This document shows, in pieces, positions 14,886 through 21,117 of a stretch of 22,145 nt of DNA. The translations under genes and the position numbers were made by a program. Below the pieces are notes generated by a model, which was given only the letters and a program-made list of their open reading frames with translations, had not been told where the DNA came from and did not search any database. Source of the DNA: JAYEMH01 sp034717985 [NCBI: Candidatus Ratteibacteria bacterium] (GTDB lineage: Bacteria > CAZDME01 > JAYEMH01); contig JAYEMH010000043.1 in the NCBI GenBank assembly GCA_034717985.1, forward strand, positions 4,711-26,855. The letters are read 5' to 3'. Each line of letters opens with the position of its first letter. Positions within the stretch are counted from its first letter, which is position 1.

Positions 14886-15665
14886 TTATCCTTTCAAATG
14901 CACGAAAACTTTTTCTTGAAACCGCAAATCTATAGAACCAACCAAAGCAAGAGGTCTGCCTAAATCAGCCAGCACCAAACTTAAGTTTTCAAATCCCCTC
15001 TCAAGGTTACCTTCGGTTAGCCGTAATTCCAGACGGGGATCAAATGTGTACAGATAAATTTCATCGAATTTTCCGAAATGAATTTCGGAAAGTTCCCAGG
15101 GTATTGTCCTGTTTGTTTCCATGTATGAAGCTATTTTCAAAGCGAGACAGATCTCCGGTGAAACTTTATTTCCCCCTATGGAAATCTCTAAGGCATCCTT
15201 ATCCCGGCCGGTTATTACCGGCAAATCCCAACGGAACGTTCCCTTTACTTGAGGAAAAATACCCCCGTCTTTATCAATTCCATAGAAAGAAACTTCCCGG
15301 TTCAAAATAAAAACCGGCTTTCGTTCTTCAATCTTTATTTCAACAATATTGGGAAATCTTCTCCGGATTATCACCTCTCTTACCTGAGGGATTTTTTCCA
15401 GCTTCTTTTTTAGCCTTGAAAGATTAAATCCAAAAAGATTTAAATTATAATCTGAATTTAAAATCTCCCGAACTTCCGGATGATTCCGCAAACTATCACA
15501 TTCAAAAGAGATATTCTCAATTTGAAAGAGAGAATCGGTTTTAAGAAACTTTTTGGTCTCCATTAATAACCATGCCAGACCAAACATAATAAGTATTAGC
15601 CCGATAATTTTTCCCGCCCGAGCCGATCTAACTCTAAGCTGTTTTTTTCTTTTGTGTTTGTTCAT
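14886..15665 (-). CDS. ftsQ: Cell division protein FtsQ (POTRA-domain)
   Basis: Bitopic membrane protein linking early and late divisome parts. I place the start at ATG 15665 (259 residues), preceded by GGATGG at suitable spacing. The longer reading frame to 15728 would add 21 hydrophobic residues and a larger overlap with ddl, which is unlike FtsQ. From this start there is a basic cytoplasmic tail (1-17), one membrane helix (about 18-36), a POTRA domain (about 46-118, ending PNIVEIKIEERKPVF) and a beta domain to the end. The start lies 32 nt inside the 3' end of ddl, and the stop is 3 nt before ftsA. Sequence similarity in this family is always low; the order ddl-ftsQ-ftsA-ftsZ makes the call firm. 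Confidence 0.92.
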   Translation of the reverse strand: MNKHKRKKQLRVRSARAGKIIGLILIMFGLAWLLMETKKFLKTDSLFQIENISFECDSLRNHPEVREILNSDYNLNLFGFNLSRLKKKLEKIPQVREVIIRRRFPNIVEIKIEERKPVFILNREVSFYGIDKDGGIFPQVKGTFRWDLPVITGRDKDALEISIGGNKVSPEICLALKIASYMETNRTIPWELSEIHFGKFDEIYLYTFDPRLELRLTEGNLERGFENLSLVLADLGRPLALVGSIDLRFQEKVFVHLKG

Positions 15666-16590
15666 AGTTAGCCATCCGGGACTTAGCCAGTTTAACCAGG
15701 ATGCTGCATAAATCAGGAAAGGAAACACCTATTCTTTGCGCCGCTTTAGGTAAAAGACTAAAATGAGTTAATCCGGGGATGGTGTTTATTTCCAGGACAT
15801 AAGGTTGATTTTGTTCATCCAATCTCATATCCACCCGGGATATTCCTTCACAACCCAAAGCATGGTGGGCAGCTAAGGCTATTCGCTGAGTTTGTTGATA
15901 AACCTCCAGATCAATCGGTGCCGGCACTAAGTATTCACTGAAACCTTCACTATATTTGGCCTGATAGTCATAAAATCGATTTTTGGGCACTATTTCAACA
16001 ATCGGAAGAGAGCATTCATCCAAAATTCCCACCGTAATTTCTTTTCCGGCTATATATTTCTCGAGCAGTATTTTTTCTCCGCAGGCTGAAGCCAATTCCA
16101 GAGCTTTATCTAACTGTCCCTTTGCCTCCACAATGGAAAGTCCGATACTTGAACCTTCCGCCCCCGGCTTTACCACCCAGGGAAATTGAAAAGGCATTTC
16201 CTTAAGAACCGAATTATATTCCTGATTCTTATTTATAACAAAAAACGGGGGGGTAGGAATTCCCTTATCCCGAAAAATCCTTTTGGCTTCGATTTTATTA
16301 AAGGCCAGATAGCTGGCTTTAACCCGGGAACCGGTATAGGGAATTTTCAGTTCTTCCAGGCGCTGCTGGATTGAACCATCTTCGCCGTAACTGCCATGCA
16401 GGGCGATAAAAACTATCTCGATTTTCTGTTCTCTAAGCTCTTTCTCTAATTTGACTTTCCCATTTATATCAAGGGGAAAAACTTGATATTTTCGGCAGGC
16501 TAAAGCCTCGGCGACGGCCTTCCCGGAAAGAAGAGAAATTTCTCTCTCTCTGGTTAAGCCTCCCATTAAAACCGCAACTCGTTCTTTCAT
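15634..16590 (-). CDS. ddl: D-alanine-D-alanine ligase
   Basis: ATP-grasp enzyme that joins two D-alanines for the peptidoglycan stem peptide. The 318 residues show the N-terminal GGLTREREISLLSG (10-23) with E17, HGSYGEDGSIQ (65-75), the ATP loop VVKPGAEGSSIG (139-150), the omega-loop region with Y207/Y209/Y213, SRVDMR (251-256) and the metal-binding EINTIPGLT (267-275). Tyrosine in the omega loop agrees with a dipeptide ligase rather than a D-lactate ligase. No good ribosome-binding site is close to the ATG; GAGGGG lies about 14 nt away. A stable hairpin separates it from murC-murB, so it may be expressed partly independently. The 3' end overlaps ftsQ. Confidence 0.97.
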   Translation of the reverse strand: MKERVAVLMGGLTREREISLLSGKAVAEALACRKYQVFPLDINGKVKLEKELREQKIEIVFIALHGSYGEDGSIQQRLEELKIPYTGSRVKASYLAFNKIEAKRIFRDKGIPTPPFFVINKNQEYNSVLKEMPFQFPWVVKPGAEGSSIGLSIVEAKGQLDKALELASACGEKILLEKYIAGKEITVGILDECSLPIVEIVPKNRFYDYQAKYSEGFSEYLVPAPIDLEVYQQTQRIALAAHHALGCEGISRVDMRLDEQNQPYVLEINTIPGLTHFSLLPKAAQRIGVSFPDLCSILVKLAKSRMANYEQTQKKKTA

Positions 16591-16612
16591 AACTTAAAAG
16601 ATGCCCCTCAAA

Positions 16613-16659
16613 TAAATAAAAGCAACGGATATATTAAACCCCATTGTTGCTTTTATTTA
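16613..16659 (-). terminator. 14-bp hairpin starting at the murC-murB stop codon
   Basis: TAAATAAAAGCAAC (16659-16646, its first codon being the murC-murB TAA stop) pairs perfectly with GTTGCTTTTATTTA (16626-16613) across a 19-nt loop. The pattern is A-run, GCAAC/GTTGC stem, T-rich tail, as in a weak bidirectional intrinsic terminator. It may reduce rather than stop transcription into ddl. Confidence 0.55.
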
Positions 16660-18942
16660 ATCTTCTCCTACGACGACAATTTCTTTCTCAAGATTTATCC
16701 CTTGTTTCTCTTTTACTTTCCGCTCGATAATCCGGATTAAACCGAGAATATCAGCCGCCTTAGTTTCTCCCTTTTTAATAATAAAGTTGGCGTGTTGACT
16801 GGAAATTTCCGCGCCGCCCTGACGGCAGCCTTTAAGATTTAACTTGTCAATTAAAACCGAGGCTGGTTTGCCATCGGGATTTTTAAAAATACACCCGGCA
16901 GAAGCAAAGGAAAGCGGTTGAGATTCCATTTTACGCTGAAAATAAGCTTGTCCAACCTGCTTGACCGTTTTTTTAGAGCCGCCGGCCAGCTTTAAAGTTA
17001 CTTCAAAAATCACCCCGGACTCTGGTAAAATAGTTTTCCGATAAGCAAATTGCAGCTGGTCTGAATTAAATTCTTTCATCTCTCCTTTTTCATTAATTAT
17101 TTTGACCCGGGAAACAAATTCTCCGATATTTTTGTCGGCCAATCCGGCATTCATCCAGATGACTCCCCCGACTGTTCCCGGAATTCCCTTTAAGAATTCA
17201 AGGCCGGTCAGACCGTTTTTTTCTAATTGCCAAAGCAAATCAGATAAATCCAGGCCGGCTTGAACCTCAATTCCATTAGACAAATTGTCTATCTTACGAA
17301 AATATCTGGATAGATTTATTACCAGACCGCGAACTCCCCTGTCTTTGACGATAATATTGCTGCCTTTTCCCACCACTAAATAGTTGAGCTTATGCTTTTT
17401 AACAAAAACCATCAGATTCTTTAAATCTTCTATATCCCTTGGTTCAACCCAGGCCTCGGCCGGTCCTCCGACGGCAAAAGTCGTGTGGCCGCGCATAGGT
17501 TCGGCGAATTTTACCTTCCCTTTAATTAACCAGGGGAGTTCTTTTTTCCAATCGGCTTTTTCTTCTTGACTAAGTTTAGTTTTGCGGAGAACAGCCTCGG
17601 CTACTTTTCTGATATCACCGGCACCCAAAGTGAGAATAACGTCTTTAGCCGAAAGATTGCCCAGAATTAAATTTTTTAAATCTTCGTTAAGTTCAGGATG
17701 ATAAATAACCGATTTCCCTTTCTTTTCTATCGCTTCAACAATAAGCCGAGAACTTATTCCGGGGATAGCTGTTTCCCCGGCTGGATAAATATCGGTGATA
17801 ATGATGCTGTCGGCTAAGTTAAAGACCCGGCCAAATTCCTGATGAAGCAACCTTGTCCGTGAATAGCGGTGAGGTTGAAAAACAACTTTTAGTGTTTTTT
17901 TGGGCCAACGATTTTTTACCGCTTCTAAGGTAGCTTCAATCTCGGTCGGATGATGGCCATAATCATCAACAATCACCGCCCCGTGGATTCTCCCCAGTAT
18001 CTGGAGCCTTCTTTCTACACCTTTAAATTCAGTCAGGGCTTCTTTAATCTTCTCTAGATCGACACCCAGAACAATGCCGATACCAATCGCCCCTAAGGCA
18101 TTGGTAAGGTTGTGTCTGCCCATCAGGTTTATTTTAAACTCTCCCATGTTTTCCCCCCGATAAAAAAGTTCAAACGAAGTTCCCCTGGCAGAAGGAACTA
18201 TCTTTTTAGCCGTAATTTCCGCCCGGGAATTAAGTCCGTAGGTAAGATATTTGCGTTTTACCTGAGGAACTAAACTACGAATTTCTTCATTGTCGTAACA
18301 GAGCAAAGCTACTCCATAGAAAGGAATTTTGTTGATAAATTTAAGAAAATCTTCTTTAATCCGCTCCAATTCCCCATAAAAGTCAAGATGGTCGTTATCG
18401 ATATTGGTTACCAGGACAATGGTCGGATTTAAAGTTAAAAACGAGCCGTCGCTTTCATCGGCTTCAGCCAGTAAATATTTTCCTTCACCAATCCTGGCAT
18501 TACTCTTTAAATGCTTCACCTTCCCGCCCACAATGACTGTCGGGTCAATATTGCCTTTAGTCAGGATTAAAGAAGCCAGAGAAGTGGTGGTGGTTTTTCC
18601 ATGGGTTCCCGCAACCGCTATTCCGTATTTTAACCGCATCAGTTCGGCTAACATTTCGGCCCGGGGAATAATGGGAATACGGTCAGCCTTAGCCGCCTCT
18701 ATTTCCGGATTAGCGGCCGGCACTGCCGTGGAAACAACTATCACATCAGCTCCTTTGACATGGTTTGAACGATGCCCCAAAAAAACCTTTATCCCTAACC
18801 GGGAAAGTCTGCGGGTGGTCTCTGAAGATTTCAAATCCGAGCCCGAAACACGATATCCCATGGTATGCAAAACCTTGGCGATACCGGCCATGCCGGCTCC
18901 GCCAATACCAACAAAATGAATGCGTTTAATTTTTTCGAACAT
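16657..18942 (-). CDS. murC-murB: Fused UDP-MurNAc:L-alanine ligase / UDP-MurNAc dehydrogenase (MurC-MurB)
   Basis: Bifunctional cytoplasmic enzyme of peptidoglycan synthesis: MurB reduces enolpyruvyl-GlcNAc to MurNAc and MurC then adds L-Ala. From ATG 18942 it has 761 residues. A GTG nine bases upstream is possible but lies inside a repeat. In numbering from that GTG, MurC covers about 1-460: HFVGIGGAGM (12-21), the ATP loop AGTHGKTTTT (114-123), DNDHLDFYG (185-193), DDYGHHPTEI (329-338). A linker of about 15-20 residues leads to MurB (about 480-764): GHTTFAVGG (488-496), GKGSN (528-532), LKGIPGTVGG (587-596), YRKT (637-640) and the proton-donor serine in ASAGCIF (683-689). Both halves look intact, so this is a true fusion with no internal stop. 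Fusions of this pair occur in a few lineages, including PVC relatives. Confidence 0.96.
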   Translation of the reverse strand: MFEKIKRIHFVGIGGAGMAGIAKVLHTMGYRVSGSDLKSSETTRRLSRLGIKVFLGHRSNHVKGADVIVVSTAVPAANPEIEAAKADRIPIIPRAEMLAELMRLKYGIAVAGTHGKTTTTSLASLILTKGNIDPTVIVGGKVKHLKSNARIGEGKYLLAEADESDGSFLTLNPTIVLVTNIDNDHLDFYGELERIKEDFLKFINKIPFYGVALLCYDNEEIRSLVPQVKRKYLTYGLNSRAEITAKKIVPSARGTSFELFYRGENMGEFKINLMGRHNLTNALGAIGIGIVLGVDLEKIKEALTEFKGVERRLQILGRIHGAVIVDDYGHHPTEIEATLEAVKNRWPKKTLKVVFQPHRYSRTRLLHQEFGRVFNLADSIIITDIYPAGETAIPGISSRLIVEAIEKKGKSVIYHPELNEDLKNLILGNLSAKDVILTLGAGDIRKVAEAVLRKTKLSQEEKADWKKELPWLIKGKVKFAEPMRGHTTFAVGGPAEAWVEPRDIEDLKNLMVFVKKHKLNYLVVGKGSNIIVKDRGVRGLVINLSRYFRKIDNLSNGIEVQAGLDLSDLLWQLEKNGLTGLEFLKGIPGTVGGVIWMNAGLADKNIGEFVSRVKIINEKGEMKEFNSDQLQFAYRKTILPESGVIFEVTLKLAGGSKKTVKQVGQAYFQRKMESQPLSFASAGCIFKNPDGKPASVLIDKLNLKGCRQGGAEISSQHANFIIKKGETKAADILGLIRIIERKVKEKQGINLEKEIVVVGED

Positions 18943-18947
18943 CGTAC

Positions 18948-18995
18948 CCACAGATTACACAGATTTTTAAATACGATTACACTGATAAATCACAG
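18948..18995. repeat. CACAGATTACACAGATT-type repeat at the murC-murB start
   Basis: AGATTACACAGATT, CGATTACACTGAT and ATCACAG words lie in 48 nt, ending six bases from the murC-murB ATG. The repeat therefore supplies the sequence where a ribosome-binding site would lie; only a weak GTGGG is left. Same family as 1042-1075, 10819-10864 and 20814-20848. Confidence 0.65.
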
Positions 18996-19001
18996 AAAAA
19001 G

Positions 19002-19048
19002 GGATAATCCTATTTTTATAGGATATCGGATATCCTATAATTTTATCC
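19002..19048. repeat. 12-bp-arm palindrome downstream of the 252-aa gene
   Basis: TTATAGGATATC and GATATCCTATAA (19016-19027 and 19029-19040) form perfect arms around one base. Outer GGATAA (19002-19007) and TTATCC (19043-19048) extend it. On the minus strand it follows the 252-aa gene stop and is followed by CCCTTTTTC, so it may act as a terminator. It could also be a protein-binding site. Confidence 0.6.
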
Positions 19049-19072
19049 ACTTTTAACCCTATTTTTTCTTTT

Positions 19073-19831
19073 TTACTCTGTGCTATATGAAATTTTGTCC
19101 GCCACCTCTTTCAAAATAAATCCTTCATTTGCAACATCGTATAATAACTTGTCATCATATATCACTGAAACACAATGAAAATTCCTCTCAAAAGATTTCA
19201 GATTAAACCTTTCGACAGCCATCTTCCTTAGCAGGAGTAAAGCATTTTTAATATTGATTCCATATGAATAACTATAAATTAAAAGTTCATACTTGTCAGC
19301 AGTTTTAAAACGTGGACCGTTTAATTTTTTAGTCTTTTTATTAATTGTACTTAAAATAATATCTGTCCATTTTGTTTCCCTTAAATCTTCATTCCATCCT
19401 TCCTCATTAGGTTTCAGCAAATCTTTTTTGTTCCCTCCTTTGGACAATGGATATTTTTCAAGTTTGGATAAGTCAAAATCCAATCTTGCCGTTTCTGGAC
19501 TTTTTTCAAATTCTGTCATTGCCATGTGAAAACCCTCACTTTTCACCGCGGTCTCTTCTAATACTGTTGTTGTTTTATCACAATTAAAAATAAAGAAATC
19601 TGGGCATTCGTCCTTTCTAATTTTTACTGGAAACCTCAAAAGTTTATTCTGAGAAAGTCTTTCCAGATATATATTGACAGAATACCTTTCTATGCTGTCC
19701 TGTGTTCGCTCTTTAGTCTTTTCGGGAACAAAGCAATCAATATTAGAAAATTTTTCGCGACGATCAGATTCATTATGAAGTTCTATTTCATTCCCATACG
19801 GACGAAAAAAAGGAGTCCCTTTTGTTTTCAT
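19073..19831 (-). CDS. Uncharacterised protein with a possible PD-(D/E)XK-like core
   Basis: Unrecognised 252-residue soluble protein with no signal peptide or membrane segment. The stretch from about 45 to 100 has an order seen in small uncharacterised nuclease-fold proteins: a helix (IYLERLSQNKLL), a strand (RFPVKIRK), then CPDFFIF with P77-D78, and about 14 residues later VLEETAV with E92/E93. A Lys in the usual (D/E)xK position is absent (EET). The second half is mostly charged with one hydrophobic helix near 195-212. The gene is visibly AT-rich, with many AAA/ATT codons, unlike the flanking mur genes, and interrupts murG-murC. It has no strong ribosome-binding site. This suggests acquired DNA. 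Nuclease activity is a guess. Confidence 0.6.
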   Translation of the reverse strand: MKTKGTPFFRPYGNEIELHNESDRREKFSNIDCFVPEKTKERTQDSIERYSVNIYLERLSQNKLLRFPVKIRKDECPDFFIFNCDKTTTVLEETAVKSEGFHMAMTEFEKSPETARLDFDLSKLEKYPLSKGGNKKDLLKPNEEGWNEDLRETKWTDIILSTINKKTKKLNGPRFKTADKYELLIYSYSYGINIKNALLLLRKMAVERFNLKSFERNFHCVSVIYDDKLLYDVANEGFILKEVADKISYSTE

Positions 19832-19894
19832 AACTTTACATAATATAGAAATTTGTAACTTGCGCTTAGTTTAAAAAATATAACCTTGTCAGCT

Positions 19895-20557
19895 CTATTT
19901 ATATATTCCATAACAAAAAAGGGGTGTCTTACTATAATCTTCAACTTTTGTTGGATTTTCTACTTTAGCTTCAGCAAAAACTCCCATCTTTAAATAAAGT
20001 TCCTGGGTCGCTTTTATATTTTTATAAATATCCTTTGATATTTCACCAGTATTAAATTTTGCGCGGTTCTCGGACATTTTTTCGAATCTGTCAATAGGCG
20101 CCATTCGTAAAAACCTTTTCTGTGCTTCAATCAATTCCGGTCTTTCCCCCTCTATTTCCATCTTGACAATATAAATTGCGTCAACCGTTGCTATTTTCTG
20201 GTTTTTATAGTTTTCGTAGAATTTATCCAGACCATCCCGTAGTTGCTCTATAGTAATAAATATGATAAGATGTTTATATTTTTTTGCCAATTCCAGATAG
20301 CTTTTTTTAGAAATACCCATGATTTTTAATAAAACCTCATTATCGGCCTTAGATACATCACCTTCAGTCCATCTTCCAAATTGCTCAGAGGCAACTCCTA
20401 CACCAGTGAGAAAACCTTCTATCCAGTATGCCCTGGTAATAGGGGATTCTTCTTTCCAATCTGCACCATTCCTTTCATTGCAAACACGTATCTCCGCTCC
20501 CCATGCAATTCCCATCATCATCACTAACATAATCACAACTATAGCCATCTTTTTCAT
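19895..20557 (-). CDS. Exported protein of unknown function
   Basis: A 220-residue protein with a clear signal peptide: basic MKK, hydrophobic core (4-18) and a likely cleavage after AWGA (residues 18-21), so it acts outside the inner membrane. The mature part has two cysteines, one near the start (C26) and one near the end (C216), which could pair. The stretch YWIEGFLTGVG (44-54), followed later by DGLDKFYENYKNQKI and AIYIVKMEIEG, resembles small periplasmic proteins loosely like the Rap1a/immunity type. That likeness is weak. A GGAGAAGGAGA ribosome-binding site precedes the ATG. It is AT-rich like its neighbour at 19073 and lies 63 nt upstream of it; the two may be one transcript. Confidence 0.7.
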   Translation of the reverse strand: MKKMAIVVIMLVMMMGIAWGAEIRVCNERNGADWKEESPITRAYWIEGFLTGVGVASEQFGRWTEGDVSKADNEVLLKIMGISKKSYLELAKKYKHLIIFITIEQLRDGLDKFYENYKNQKIATVDAIYIVKMEIEGERPELIEAQKRFLRMAPIDRFEKMSENRAKFNTGEISKDIYKNIKATQELYLKMGVFAEAKVENPTKVEDYSKTPLFCYGIYK

Positions 20558-20663
20558 CTTTTATTTTCTCCTTCTCCTTAATACCTCATCTTCCAAAATT
20601 AGCGGCCTGTTTTATATCAAAAATCCAAGTTCTGCCTGTCCAAAATTCAAGCTCCTTTACACT

Positions 20664-20686
20664 TAAGGTTCAACCTTATATGTCAA
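20664..20686 (-). promoter_or_regulatory. TTGACA box followed by a 7-bp-arm palindrome
   Basis: On the minus strand TTGACA (20686-20681) is followed after 2 nt by TAAGGTT-G-AACCTTA (20678-20664), perfect 7-bp arms. No good -10 lies at 17 nt; TGTAAA at 19 nt is the best. This could be a repressed promoter for the exported-protein gene about 105 nt downstream. Confidence 0.35.
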
Positions 20687-20813
20687 GTTATACAAAACCT
20701 GCCTGCTAACATTCAAAATCTTTTTCAAATAGGAACTATTTATTTTCCCTCTAAAAATTTTGGTGTGGAAATAAATCCTGTCAGAAATTCTTTTTGACTA
20801 TTTTTCTGTTTTT

Positions 20814-20848
20814 TCTCTGTGTTAACCTGTGTCCATCTGTGGTTTCAT
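20814..20848. repeat. CTGTGT/ATCTGTGG intergenic repeat
   Basis: Contains CTCTGTGT, CCTGTGT and ATCTGTGG words in 35 nt on the plus strand, about 20 nt after the stop of the small coiled-coil gene. Related to the repeats at 10819-10864 and 18948-18995. Confidence 0.6.
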
Positions 20849-20868
20849 TTCTTTTCCTAAACCTTTCT

Positions 20869-21114
20869 TTATAATGCCAGGTGGACTTTAATCTTGTTTA
20901 CCTCTTCTTCCAGATGTCTGATTCGTTCTATTGTAAAAATACGCTCCTGGTCGAGACGCTGTAGAATGGCCGTCATATTATCAAGCTTTGTAAAATTTTC
21001 ATTCTTAAATTCTACAAATTCTTCTTTTGTAACCAACCCTTTAATCGCCTCTGTATGCTTTGTAACCTCCAAGGCAATTTTATCCACCTTTAACTCTAAT
21101 TTTTCCTTTTCCAT
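20869..21114 (-). CDS. Small coiled-coil protein coupled to murG
   Basis: Unnamed 81-residue protein, highly charged and predicted almost wholly helical. Hydrophobic residues recur in a heptad pattern from about residue 5 to 78 (for example LKVDKIALEV, then LDNMTAILQRL, then IRHLEEEVNKIKVHL), so it should form a coiled coil. It has no signal peptide or membrane segment. The ATG lies 3 nt after the murG stop, with a perfect GGAGG formed by the murG 3' end, so translation is strongly coupled. Comparable short coiled-coil reading frames are common as uncharacterised proteins in bacterial genomes. A scaffold role near MurG is possible but unsupported. Confidence 0.75.
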   Translation of the reverse strand: MEKEKLELKVDKIALEVTKHTEAIKGLVTKEEFVEFKNENFTKLDNMTAILQRLDQERIFTIERIRHLEEEVNKIKVHLAL

Positions 21115-21117
21115 CAG

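Larger units (their letters stand above)
20558..20868. other. Non-coding gap between the small coiled-coil gene and the exported-protein gene
   Basis: These 311 nt hold no convincing gene. They contain the ATCTGTG-type repeat (20814-20848), the dyad with a TTGACA box (20664-20686), and the purine-rich ribosome-binding site of the exported-protein gene. The rest is AT-rich without structure that I can see. Confidence 0.6.

Noticed and set aside
14886-15728. Longer FtsQ start at 15728
   Set aside because: Adds 21 hydrophobic residues before the normal basic tail and overlaps ddl by 95 nt; ATG 15665 gives a typical FtsQ with a better ribosome-binding site.
18943-18951. GTG start for murC-murB at 18951
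   Set aside because: The GTG lies in the repeat and has no ribosome-binding site; ATG 18942 begins just before the conserved Rossmann strand.
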